This document shows positions 16,494 through 24,529 of a DNA stretch of 36,477 nucleotides, piece after piece. Origin of the DNA: an uncultured cyanobacterium (GTDB lineage: Bacteria; Cyanobacteriota; Cyanobacteriia; Cyanobacteriales; Microcystaceae); NCBI GenBank assembly GCA_903887375.1, contig CAISPN010000017.1, forward strand, positions 1-36,477, in the 5' to 3' direction. The notes under the pieces are model-generated. The model did no database searches, had not been told where the DNA came from, and saw only the letters and a list, made by a program, of their open reading frames with translations. The number at the start of each line of letters is the position of its first letter. Position 1 is the stretch's first letter. Made by a program: the position numbers and the translations under genes.

Positions 16494-18701
16494 ATGGATA
16501 CTATAAACCTAAAACTTACTGGTATGAGCTGCGCCGCCTGCGCGAGCAATATAGAAAGGGCAATCTCTCAAGTTCCCGGGGTAGAGCAATGCCAGGTCAA
16601 TTTTGGCGCTCAGCAGGCCAATGTTCTCTATGATGGCCGAAAAACTGATCTTGCTACTATCCAACTGTCCATCGAAAAAGCTGGTTATCATGGCCATCTT
16701 TTGGATGATCTTCCGATTGAGCAGACATATGAGCAAGATAAAGACCAATATCTTAAGATTAGAGTTGCTGTAATAGCTAGTATACTATTGCTGCTTGGCT
16801 CAGTGCCAATGATGCTTGGCATGGATATAGGACCCAATTGGCTATCTCATCCCTATTTGCAGTTAATCCTCACTAGCATTGTTCTTTTTTGGTGCGGGGG
16901 AGGATTTTTTCTCAGAGGTTGGAAATCCCTGAAAAACCGCAGCGCTTCAATGGATACCTTGATTAGTCTGGGTACTGGCGCAGCTTATATCTATTCTCTA
17001 TTTGTCACTTTTTTTCCTAGTTTATTTATCGCCCAAGGTCTAACTACCCATCTCTATTATGAAGTCGCAGCTGTAGTTACAACTTTGATTCTCCTTGGCC
17101 GGTTTTTAGAAAATAGAGCCAAAGGACAGACTTCAGAAGCTATTGCCAAGCTATATGCCCTACAACCTAAGCAATCTAGAGTGATTCGCAATGATCAAAT
17201 AGTAGAAATAGAAATAGCTGATGTGACAGTCGGGGATATTGTTTTAGTCAGACCAGGTGAGAGTATTCCGGTAGATGGAATAGTTACCCAAGGCTCATCT
17301 TCAGTAGATGAGGCGATGGTCACAGGTGAAAGTAAACCTGTTAAAAAACAAAATGGAGATCGAGTTATCGGGGCTACAATCAATGGGATGGGCAGTTTTC
17401 AATTTAGAGCTACCCAAGTAGGCAAAGATACAGTCTTAGCCCAAATTATTTCTATGGTACAACAAGCCCAGGGCTCCAAAGCTCCTATTCAAAAATTGGC
17501 AGATAGGATTACCTCCTGGTTTGTTCCAGTGGTGATTGCCATAGCGATCTTGACTTTCATACTCTGGTTTGATCTAACAGGCAATCTTTCTTTAGCAATG
17601 ATTACCTCTGTTGGTGTATTGATTATTGCCTGCCCCTGCGCTTTAGGTTTAGCTACCCCAACTTCTATCATGGTTGGCACTGGGAAAGGAGCAGAATATG
17701 GCATCTTAATTAAAGGGGGAGAGATCTTAGAGCTAACCCAAAAGGTAAATACTATAGTTTTAGATAAAACTGGCACCTTGACCCAAGGCAAGCCAACTGT
17801 GACTGATTTTATCTCGAACATTAATGAGCTAGATCTATTACAAGCATTAGTCTCAGTAGAGAGCAAATCAGAACATCCTTTAGCTAAAGCGATCACAGAT
17901 TACGGAAAGAAACAGCAGATCAAAGTACTAGATGCTATTGATTTTACGGCAATTGCCGGCTGCGGTGTGCAGGCTAGAGTTGGACAAAAGCTGGTGCGTA
18001 TTGGGACTCAAGCTTGGCTCAAGGAGTTGGGTATAGATACTAGTTTTTCTGAAAGTTATGAAAATAGGTGGGAATCTGCCCAAAAAACAGTAGTTTTAGT
18101 CGCAATAGATGAAGTAGTCCAAGGAGCTCTAGGAATTGCTGATGCGTTAAAACCCAATGCAAATTCTGTAGTAGAGTCTCTCAAAAATATGGGGATGCAG
18201 GTCTTTATGCTCACTGGTGATAACCACTTTAGCGCAGAATCTATTGCCCGAGAGGTTGGGATATTCCATGTTCTTTCTCAAGTTAAACCTCAAGATAAGG
18301 TAAATCAAGTTAAATTATTGCAATCCCAAGGTAGGATTGTGGCCATGGTAGGTGATGGAATCAATGATGCGCCAGCTTTAGCTCAAGCTGATGTGGGTAT
18401 AGCCATTGGCAGTGGAACTGATATTGCCATCTCGGCTGCCGATATCACCTTGGTTTCTGGGGATCTTCAAGGCATTGTCACCGCAATTCAACTTGCTAAA
18501 GCTACTATGGCCAATATTCGTCAAAATCTCTTTTTTGCCTATATTTACAATATTGCTGGTATACCCATTGCAGCCGGGATCTTGTTTCCCTTTTTTGGTT
18601 GGTTACTCAATCCAATGATAGCTGGAGCTGCAATGGCTTTTAGTTCTGTTTCGGTCGTAAGCAATGCCTTACGTCTGCGCAAATTTCAACCTAGGAGCTA
18701 A
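16494..18701 (+). CDS. Cu+-exporting/transporting P1B-type ATPase
   Basis: 735 residues from the ATG at 16494. A TTG at 16482 inside the antiporter end is in frame, but the ATG gives the usual short N-terminus. Domains in order: HMA with GMSCAAC (Cys13 and Cys16); actuator with MVTGESKPV; membrane CPC motif ([15 protein letters not shown]), the Cu+ signature; phosphorylation [15 protein letters not shown] of the nucleotide domain; and [10 protein letters not shown]. Cyanobacteria have two such pumps: CtaA at the plasma membrane and PacS in thylakoids, which supply plastocyanin and cytochrome oxidase. I cannot tell which this is. A 43-codon gene starts right at its stop codon. Confidence 0.95.
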   Translation: MDTINLKLTGMSCAACASNIERAISQVPGVEQCQVNFGAQQANVLYDGRKTDLATIQLSIEKAGYHGHLLDDLPIEQTYEQDKDQYLKIRVAVIASILLLLGSVPMMLGMDIGPNWLSHPYLQLILTSIVLFWCGGGFFLRGWKSLKNRSASMDTLISLGTGAAYIYSLFVTFFPSLFIAQGLTTHLYYEVAAVVTTLILLGRFLENRAKGQTSEAIAKLYALQPKQSRVIRNDQIVEIEIADVTVGDIVLVRPGESIPVDGIVTQGSSSVDEAMVTGESKPVKKQNGDRVIGATINGMGSFQFRATQVGKDTVLAQIISMVQQAQGSKAPIQKLADRITSWFVPVVIAIAILTFILWFDLTGNLSLAMITSVGVLIIACPCALGLATPTSIMVGTGKGAEYGILIKGGEILELTQKVNTIVLDKTGTLTQGKPTVTDFISNINELDLLQALVSVESKSEHPLAKAITDYGKKQQIKVLDAIDFTAIAGCGVQARVGQKLVRIGTQAWLKELGIDTSFSESYENRWESAQKTVVLVAIDEVVQGALGIADALKPNANSVVESLKNMGMQVFMLTGDNHFSAESIAREVGIFHVLSQVKPQDKVNQVKLLQSQGRIVAMVGDGINDAPALAQADVGIAIGSGTDIAISAADITLVSGDLQGIVTAIQLAKATMANIRQNLFFAYIYNIAGIPIAAGILFPFFGWLLNPMIAGAAMAFSSVSVVSNALRLRKFQPRS

Positions 18702-18833
18702 ATGGTTATTATTTTATTATCTGCATTTAAGCAAATGGAACAGTCCCTTGTGGTAAGAGTATCTGTGAGCCTGGCTGGCTTGGGCTTAATCGCTTTAGAG
18801 CTCTGGTGGTTTCTAGCTCATCGCAAAAAATAG
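18702..18833 (+). CDS. 43-residue membrane microprotein, possible truncated cupredoxin anchor
   Basis: ATG at 18702 directly abuts the TAA of the copper ATPase and the frame closes at TAG 18831-18833. The product has one hydrophobic helix (VSVSLAGLGLIALELWWFL) and a basic end (AHRKK). An internal ATG at codon 12 would give 32 residues. The LIALELWWFL pattern strongly resembles the N-terminal anchor of the small membrane cupredoxins that I recall next to cyanobacterial copper ATPases, but the copper-binding domain that should follow is absent. The next gene, of the pilus locus, ends 2 bp away on the opposite strand. It may be a remnant cut when the pilus genes arrived, or a working microprotein. 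Confidence 0.55.
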   Translation: MVIILLSAFKQMEQSLVVRVSVSLAGLGLIALELWWFLAHRKK

Positions 18834-18835
18834 CC

Positions 18836-19300
18836 CTAGTAGATAATTGTAAAATTCACAAAATCAGTATAGTTACCACCTGCAACCTGGGTTTGCCTGG
18901 CAGGTATTCTGCCATAAATATTGACCGTGAAATTAGCATTATTAGCAATGCTAGCTGGTCCATATTGAGAACTACCACCAGTGCCATCTCCCCAAACCGT
19001 TACCCTAGAAGCATCTAGGTAGAGATTATAATTGAGGATATAGTTAAGCTGCCTCATTGTCCGGCTATTGTAAGTAGAACTAGATCCTTTATCTATAGTG
19101 ATAGTGATTGTCTGGACTTCTGAACAATTGAGAGTGATACTTCCTAGAGAATCATTGGGTATATAACTAAAGACGTCATAGGAAGAGAAGTTCATATTAA
19201 CGATACTGACAATGCGACAGCTACTTGAGGCCAAAGCAGGACTGCCTAAAGCTATTGCTACAAAAGTCAAAAGCAAGTTATAGTACTTTGTCTGTTTCAT
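18836..19300 (-). CDS. Spore-coat-U pilin, probable tip subunit
   Basis: 154 residues. A signal peptide ends near PALAS (residue 25), then SSCRIVSIVN begins the SCPU immunoglobulin-like fold, with its second Cys in LNCSEVQTITI. The C-terminal strand is FVNFTIIY. The first Cys comes only about three residues after the cleavage site, so there is no N-terminal donor-strand extension, unlike the other three subunits of the locus. That makes it the terminal subunit of the fibre. In Csu systems the tip adhesin has an extra lectin-like domain; this one does not. Its ATG overlaps the usher stop (ATGA), so it is translationally coupled and last in the operon. Confidence 0.8.
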   Translation of the reverse strand: MKQTKYYNLLLTFVAIALGSPALASSSCRIVSIVNMNFSSYDVFSYIPNDSLGSITLNCSEVQTITITIDKGSSSTYNSRTMRQLNYILNYNLYLDASRVTVWGDGTGGSSQYGPASIANNANFTVNIYGRIPARQTQVAGGNYTDFVNFTIIY

Positions 19301-21642
19301 TGCATCTTACAGGTGAGAGTTCCCAATTTGGTAATTGGCTTTTTAGAAGTTGGCACAACTAGATCAAAGTTGCAAATACCTTCGGGAAAATCAATCTTAG
19401 CCTTGTAGCTGCCAGGGCCAATATTTTCTAAATAAAATTGTCCATCTGGGCCTAATGTAGTCACAACCGAATCACTGCCAACTTGAACAGAAAATTCTCC
19501 ATAAGTCGGAGTTAGCATTTTTCCTTGTTTGTCAACCTTCAGGCTACCTCTGATTGCTTGAAATTTTTTGGCATTAAAGCGAACTACAGCGCCACCTCTA
19601 TTGGGTGGGGCTATCAATAGTTGGGTTTTATCAATTGTATAGTCTAGTGGAATATCACTAGCATTGATAGCTATTGGATTGGCATAGTATGGTGAGAGAT
19701 TCGGCAAGATAAGATCTCCATTATTATTAGTCGTCCCATATAGCTGGTTACTAGAGTAACCCCTTACGCCACCAGATACGCCTGGAACTTCTATAAGGGC
19801 AAAACTGCTTGAGAGTACCTTGGTCAAAAATACCTTATTGTCAATAAATAGAACACCGCCAGATATATTCAAGCTAATTGTATTTTGATCTCCACTACGA
19901 TCTAGGCTCAAATCATATAGACCGATTGGTGATTGATATTGAATACTGTTGAAAGAACCGAGCTTTTGAGCATCTGCCTGCAATTGCAGATTGTAACCAA
20001 AGCCGGTACTTGTAGGTAGAGTTTTTTGTACCTGGGCTACGCTAGAGAGCTGACCATCTAAACTATTAAAAGAAACTGAGGCAGAAAGATCACTGCCTAT
20101 GCTTTTATTGATGCCCAAGAAAATGGTATTGCTTGGACTACTAATAGGAGAAATGATGCGTGTAGCTGAAATGTTCATCGTGGTACTCTGATCCACGGCT
20201 ATAGCTAAAGAAAGTCCATAGCTAGTAGAGGTGCCTCCTTTATTGAGATTTACTACTCCTAGAGCACTAGGTAACAAGAGAACGTAGCTATCGGCGTTGG
20301 AGTAAGTGGCATTGAGAGTTATTCTAGGACCAAGAGCTATACTCCCTCTGGCATTAAATTCAAAAGAGTCTCTACTGCTTTGAGGAGCTAGAAGAATATT
20401 GGCATACTCAGGACTGACAAGTTTAGCAGCAACACCTAAACTGCCAATACGACTTGATGTACTAAAAGAAACGGCTTCAGCATGGCCAAACTTACCCTGT
20501 GAATTACTAATTGCCCCGCCTAGGGCTAAGCTGCCAAAAGAAAAATCATTGGTGAAGGAAAATCCACCGCTAAGAAGGCTTTCAGTGGCCTCAAACCTAT
20601 AGCCAATAGAGGTGCTATCAGAAATCCCCCAGCGCTGCGTACCCAAAAGAGCAAAAGTGCCATAGCTGAAGTTTTCTGTATTGAGATTATTGCGCAAAAA
20701 ACCCAAACCATAGAAAAATTCACTCTGGCCTGGACGCAAATAATTATTACTGACAAAAATAGTATGATCATAGGTAATAGTTCTGCCAAAATTGTCTTTG
20801 AGAATAATTTGCGAATTGCTGCTTTGCAGAGGTAGTAGCAAATTTTGCAAGTTAAATTGACCAGGCTGAACCTGCAGTTTTTGCACCAATTGCCCATTGA
20901 CATAGATCTCTGCTGTTGAAGGCGAAGCTACAGGAGTTGAAAAATCCCAAAAGGGAGTTCTGGGCAAATAGGGATTGAGAGCGTAATTAGAACGATAGGC
21001 TATCCCTCCAATCATTGGAGCGCTGCCAAACTGATCACTAACAGGGTAGATATCACCTATAATTAGCTGACTGACACTAGAGCTTTGATCAATTGTAAAA
21101 GAGGTCAAACCCCTTAAGACTTGGCCATCCCAGTTGTAGTTAACTAAACTGTAGAGTAAACTATTGCCTATGCTCAGTCCCAACTCTCCAGCTAGGTTAT
21201 ACTGACTCAAATTAGTAGAACTAAATCCATAGTTGAAAAAGAAACTGGTATCCTGGCTATAGATCACCCCTTTGGGAGCGCTACTACTTAGATCTATATC
21301 TGAAGATGAATCGAGATGATCCGGGGTAACTGTCAATTCAAGACTCAAATTCTTGGAATTGAGCTTGTAGGTTAAAAAGCTAGCAAGAGATTTAAGTGAG
21401 GTAAACTCTTGCCCTTTGATTTTTTTGCTCTCACCGGTAAAGTTTTTAATCCCAGCGTTTTTAAGATCTATAGTTCTGATAAATATATTTTGATCTTCTA
21501 CAACTGCAACTACTTGATCTATTTCAACTTGGTTGACAATCAGCTTGAGAAATGTTCTCTGTGGTTGTGTTTGCGCCAAAGCTAAAGCTGGGAACAAGGA
21601 AATTCCCAGCAAAGAAATGAAACTTGGCTTTGCAAAATGCAT
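19297..21642 (-). CDS. Outer-membrane usher of an archaic chaperone-usher pilus
   Basis: 781 residues from the ATG at 21642; a TTG nine nt upstream is in frame. A signal peptide ends near ALAQ. Then come the N-terminal periplasmic domain (LIVNQVEIDQVV), a long beta-barrel region with many alternating strands, the SPSTAEIYVNGQLVQKLQVQPG segment typical of the FimD plug region near residue 235, and a C-terminal domain with YGEFSVQVG and a Cys pair (GICNFDL, LTCKM). It secretes and orders pilin subunits delivered by the chaperone. It is slightly shorter than FimD (about 830-880), as in Csu-like ushers. It lies between chaperone and tip gene, the same order as csuC-D-E. Confidence 0.9.
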   Translation of the reverse strand: MHFAKPSFISLLGISLFPALALAQTQPQRTFLKLIVNQVEIDQVVAVVEDQNIFIRTIDLKNAGIKNFTGESKKIKGQEFTSLKSLASFLTYKLNSKNLSLELTVTPDHLDSSSDIDLSSSAPKGVIYSQDTSFFFNYGFSSTNLSQYNLAGELGLSIGNSLLYSLVNYNWDGQVLRGLTSFTIDQSSSVSQLIIGDIYPVSDQFGSAPMIGGIAYRSNYALNPYLPRTPFWDFSTPVASPSTAEIYVNGQLVQKLQVQPGQFNLQNLLLPLQSSNSQIILKDNFGRTITYDHTIFVSNNYLRPGQSEFFYGLGFLRNNLNTENFSYGTFALLGTQRWGISDSTSIGYRFEATESLLSGGFSFTNDFSFGSLALGGAISNSQGKFGHAEAVSFSTSSRIGSLGVAAKLVSPEYANILLAPQSSRDSFEFNARGSIALGPRITLNATYSNADSYVLLLPSALGVVNLNKGGTSTSYGLSLAIAVDQSTTMNISATRIISPISSPSNTIFLGINKSIGSDLSASVSFNSLDGQLSSVAQVQKTLPTSTGFGYNLQLQADAQKLGSFNSIQYQSPIGLYDLSLDRSGDQNTISLNISGGVLFIDNKVFLTKVLSSSFALIEVPGVSGGVRGYSSNQLYGTTNNNGDLILPNLSPYYANPIAINASDIPLDYTIDKTQLLIAPPNRGGAVVRFNAKKFQAIRGSLKVDKQGKMLTPTYGEFSVQVGSDSVVTTLGPDGQFYLENIGPGSYKAKIDFPEGICNFDLVVPTSKKPITKLGTLTCKMQ

Positions 21643-21688
21643 ATATACCAAGATGGTTAAGCAAGAGAGTTTTTGTTAAAACCTTCTA

Positions 21689-22471
21689 TTATTTACAGAT
21701 GCCACCGGGAGTAGAGAGAGTCTGAGAAAAATTGTTATCTAGGGTTTTGACATCAAGCACCAAACTACTAACTTCTTTGCATTTTTCTTGAGGAAGATCC
21801 AAGCCATAGTCTTGAGTCGCGCCGGCTAAAACATACCATCCGTCTGTTCTTTTTTGAAAGAGACTAGCCCCTTGAGAGTTTAAGCCTTTAACGGTCAATT
21901 CTTTGGCCAAATAATGAGCAGTTCCTTTATTAGCTAGCTCAAAAGACAAATGCCCCTTTTGGTTGATCATATTTTGAACAGTTGCTTGAGCTGTTGTATT
22001 CTGGGGCTTTAAAAATATGGGTATGCTGAACTTAGTTAAGACAATAATCTGAAAGGATTTACTAGCAGCTTTTTGAGTTTGGGCATCTGGCAGTTGTTCA
22101 ACAACTATGCGATAGCTTTTCTCGGCATTAATTGTCTCATCGTTGGTCAACCCGACACGGGCTTCTCCTGATTCACCAGGACCTAGAGTAAGAACCTGGG
22201 GAAATAAAATCAGATCATCAGAAGGGGTGATTTGCATCTTGTCTTTGGATGTTTGGCTCCAAATCCCACCACTGAGTTGAAACTTAATAGTTTTACTACT
22301 AATGTTGCGGATAGTTAAAACAGTATTGGGAGCCTTGCCTGAAGGGCTGTAGTCAAGATTGATCTGAGTAGGGCTAACACTGAAATCATCAGCTAGCACA
22401 GGAGAGCTGAAAGACAAAAGGGCTAAACCTAGATAAATTGGAGCTAACAAAGCACGTTTCAAATAGATCAC
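21689..22471 (-). CDS. Periplasmic pilus chaperone (PapD/CsuC-like)
   Basis: 260 residues. Start codon is GTG at 22471; the signal peptide ends at VLAD. The G1-type sequence FSVSPTQINLDYSPSG starts domain 1. TVLTIRNISSKTIKFQL and LTLGPGESGEARVGL are chaperone fold signatures, and YRIVVEQLP matches the conserved YRxxxxElP strand. The C-terminal domain contains YVLAGATQDYGLDLP. Such chaperones donate a strand to subunits in the periplasm and hand them to the usher. With the SCPU-type subunits it belongs to the archaic (sigma) clade, known in some cyanobacteria. Located between the SCPU gene ending at 22531 and the usher, 47 nt from the usher start. Confidence 0.88.
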   Translation of the reverse strand: MIYLKRALLAPIYLGLALLSFSSPVLADDFSVSPTQINLDYSPSGKAPNTVLTIRNISSKTIKFQLSGGIWSQTSKDKMQITPSDDLILFPQVLTLGPGESGEARVGLTNDETINAEKSYRIVVEQLPDAQTQKAASKSFQIIVLTKFSIPIFLKPQNTTAQATVQNMINQKGHLSFELANKGTAHYLAKELTVKGLNSQGASLFQKRTDGWYVLAGATQDYGLDLPQEKCKEVSSLVLDVKTLDNNFSQTLSTPGGICK

Positions 22472-22530
22472 CTGAGATACCTATTAGAGAATATTCACGG
22501 AAATTTTAACAGAAAAAGAGACATTAATTC

Positions 22531-23079
22531 CTAGTAGGACATACTGGCACTAATCGTATCTGAGTAAGCAGAGCCATTGGCAAAGGATGGATTTTGACCT
22601 TTGGGAATTATTATAGTAATATTGGTAGCTTGATTAGTACCATTGCTAACTACTGTTAAAGCGCTGTTGTGGGCAACATCACCCCAATCAGCCCCATTAG
22701 GAGTTTTGATATTGTATAAAATCTTGTCTCCATTAAATGTATTGGCTAGGTAGCGCTGAGTGTCATTGGCATTATTACCATAGCCAAGCTCGATACTAAC
22801 AGATAGATCTTTAGAACATGTAAAGCCAATTGAGGCGCTACTGCTATTGATCAAGTCAGAACCAGTACTTGTATTAGCTCCGACTCCATCATAGCCAGTA
22901 AAATTCACATTGATATTACCGACGATTGAAGCTTTGCAGTTGGCAATTACGCTGGTAGTAATTGACATATTCCCTTTGACTTCAGTATTACCAGCAAAAG
23001 CGCAAGGATCCAAACTCAACACAGTGCCAATAGAGGCAAAAGATAACCAAAAGTAGCGCAGGGAAATTTTGTTAGTCAT
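22531..23079 (-). CDS. Spore-coat-U pilin subunit (minor)
   Basis: 182 residues, signal peptide to about residue 29 (CAFAG). Before the first Cys (VIANCKASIVGN) lies a 17-residue extension with the alternating pattern GNMSITTSV, a donor-strand extension. The second Cys is in FTCSKDLSVSIELGYG. It ends with the IPKGQNPSFANGSAYSDTI block and the terminal strand SASMSY. It is a paralogue of the next gene, including the first six codons and the bases just before the ATG. It sits behind the intrinsic terminator, so is probably made in smaller amounts. A short GC hairpin overlies its ribosome-binding region. Confidence 0.86.
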   Translation of the reverse strand: MTNKISLRYFWLSFASIGTVLSLDPCAFAGNTEVKGNMSITTSVIANCKASIVGNINVNFTGYDGVGANTSTGSDLINSSSASIGFTCSKDLSVSIELGYGNNANDTQRYLANTFNGDKILYNIKTPNGADWGDVAHNSALTVVSNGTNQATNITIIIPKGQNPSFANGSAYSDTISASMSY

Positions 23080-23086
23080 GATAAAT

Positions 23087-23100
23087 CCGGCTACAGCCGG
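23087..23100 (-). promoter_or_regulatory. GC hairpin over the ribosome-binding region of a pilin gene
   Basis: CCGGCTGTAGCCGG (minus strand) folds into a 5-bp GC stem with a TGTA loop, 7 nt before the ATG at 23079. No Shine-Dalgarno is left outside it. The paralogous gene has GGTGA at the same distance and no hairpin, so this one probably lowers initiation or stabilises the processed mRNA end. Confidence 0.55.
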
Positions 23101-23132
23101 AAAAAAAAGGGGTAAAACTCTTTTTTTACCCC
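23101..23132 (-). terminator. Intrinsic terminator after the major pilin gene
   Basis: On the minus strand a 9-bp stem (GGGGTAAAA with TTTTACCCC, arms at 23132-23124 and 23117-23109), a 6-nt loop and eight T in a row (23108-23101). It starts 20 nt after the stop of the 178-residue pilin and precedes the rest of the pilus operon. It is likely partly read through, which would make the first subunit most abundant. Confidence 0.85.
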
Positions 23133-23152
23133 AAATAACCAGCCATCATTAA

Positions 23153-23689
23153 TTAGTAAAGCAAGTTAGCAGTGATGGTATCAGCGTAGCTTGAACCGCT
23201 AGCAAATGATGGGTTTTGACCTTTGGGAATTACTACTGTAACAGCGGCAGATTGGGAAATACCAGTACCGGTTACTGATTTAGCGGCGCTGTTTGCATTG
23301 GTTCCCCAGGCAGCACTACCATCGAGAAGATTGTAGGCAATCTTATCTCCATTTACTGTATTTGCTAGGTTACGCTGAGTTCCAACAGCATTAGAACCAT
23401 AGCCAAGTTCGATTTTAACAGGAAGATCTTTTGTGCAAGTATAGGCAATTGATGCGGTACTGCTATCGCTCAAGTCAGAACCACCACTTGCATTGGCTAC
23501 AACTGAATCATAACCGGTCAAGCTGACACTACCAGATACAGTAGCAATGCAGTTAGCAGCGACGTTGGAGTTAACAGTAACATTTCCAGTAGCAGCTTTA
23601 TCAGCAAAAGCAGCAGGAGAAAGAGCTAAAGCAGCACCAACAGCAGCAACAGAAGCGGAAAGGAAACGGAAAGAAATTTTGTTAGTCAT
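23153..23689 (-). CDS. Spore-coat-U pilin, probable major subunit
   Basis: 178 residues, signal peptide ending AFAD. The N-terminal extension (GNVTVNSNV) is followed by AANCIATVSG; the second Cys is in YTCTKDLPVKIELGYG; the C-terminal strand is TANLLY after IPKGQNPSFASGSSYADTI. It is the cleanest SCPU domain of the four. Codons are strongly biased to U-ending Ala, Thr, Val and Gly choices (runs of GCT, ACT and GTT), as in highly expressed genes. A GGTGA ribosome site lies 7 nt before the ATG. It is first in the operon, directly before a strong terminator. These features together indicate the rod subunit. Polymer assembly is by donor-strand exchange through the usher. Confidence 0.87.
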   Translation of the reverse strand: MTNKISFRFLSASVAAVGAALALSPAAFADKAATGNVTVNSNVAANCIATVSGSVSLTGYDSVVANASGGSDLSDSSTASIAYTCTKDLPVKIELGYGSNAVGTQRNLANTVNGDKIAYNLLDGSAAWGTNANSAAKSVTGTGISQSAAVTVVIPKGQNPSFASGSSYADTITANLLY

Positions 23690-24006
23690 GATAAATTCAC
23701 CAGTGGATGTGATTTTTTAATTGATTTGAAAACTAGAAAAACCTTGTATAATTTATTTTTTTTGGAAGGTTGTTTCTTTGTTTTCTTTCATGATTTAATA
23801 TTAGCTTTTTGAATAAATCATACAATCAGTATTTTCACTGAATTGTCAAATTGATCGATTTCCTATACGGAGAAAAGCAGCAAAATACTTGCCAGAAAAG
23901 GTTTTAGGCTTTAAAAATTCTTGCTAGATCTTATTAAGTTATGTAAACAAACAATATTTAAACAACAAAAAGATTGTTTAAATATGAGCTTTTATTATGA
24001 GTTTAA
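23690..24006. other. 317-bp intergenic region with pilus promoter candidates and a terminator
   Basis: AT-rich, no coding frame with support. From the pilin side, TCACC at 23697-23701 is the minus-strand ribosome site GGTGA. A minus-strand TTGACA (plus TGTCAA at 23844-23849) is a good -35, but a -10 is only fair: TTGTAT at an 18-nt or TATGAT at a 21-nt spacing. A second AT box (TATACA) lies near 23743-23748 without a -35. The far end holds the palindrome at 23954-23985. The pilus promoter is expected here. Confidence 0.5.
23954..23985 (-). terminator. Long AT-rich hairpin, probable terminator of the upstream pilin gene
   Basis: ATATTTAAACAA at 23954-23965 pairs perfectly with 23974-23985 (12 bp, 8-nt loop). 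It lies 21 nt after the stop of the 169-residue pilin. T-rich sequence follows on the minus strand (TGTTTGTTTAC). The stem is all A-T but for two pairs, so termination may be weak; a dyad operator is the alternative. Confidence 0.55.
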
Positions 24007-24516
24007 TTAATATCTTAAATTAGCAGTGATGGTATCGCTATAAATATTCCCATTGGCAAATGAAGGGTTTTGACCCTTGGGAATCACCACGATGATTATA
24101 GTATTTTGGATAGTGCCAGTGCCGGTTACAGTTAGGGCATTATTACCCCAATCAGCGCCACTGGGGGTTTTGAGGTTGTAAGATAGAAAATTAGTACCAT
24201 TTTTTAGATTGCGCTGAGTACCATTGGCATTATTTCCATAGCTCAACTCGATACTAACGGGAAGATCTTTGGTACAAATATAGCTCACAGAGGCGCTATG
24301 TTGGTCGATCAAATCAGAACCATTATTCGAGTTAGCTACAACTGAATCGTAAGTTAAGTTTATATTTCCCGAGACAGAAGATATGCAATTGGGAACTACA
24401 GAGCTAGAGACTGACATGTGACCAGAAGCAGCTATTTTTTGGCCAGCAATAGCCCCAGGGCAAAGGGATAATGCAGCAATAGTATTTAGAAATAGCAGCA
24501 AAAACTTCTGATACAT
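24007..24516 (-). CDS. Spore-coat-U pilin subunit (detached fourth copy)
   Basis: 169 residues, signal peptide ending AIAG (about residue 25). The N-terminal extension GHMSVSSSV precedes VPNCISSVSG; the second Cys is in YICTKDLPVSIELSYG. The IPKGQNPSFANGNIYSDTI block and the last strand TANLRY match its paralogues. It is 13 nt downstream of the S9 peptidase gene on the same strand and is separated from the other pilin genes by a 317-bp gap with a hairpin, so it may be transcribed with the peptidase operon rather than with the pilus operon. Like the other two extended subunits it can be both donor and acceptor in the fibre. Confidence 0.83.
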   Translation of the reverse strand: MYQKFLLLFLNTIAALSLCPGAIAGQKIAASGHMSVSSSVVPNCISSVSGNINLTYDSVVANSNNGSDLIDQHSASVSYICTKDLPVSIELSYGNNANGTQRNLKNGTNFLSYNLKTPSGADWGNNALTVTGTGTIQNTIIIVVIPKGQNPSFANGNIYSDTITANLRY

Positions 24517-24529
24517 AATCTACATAATA

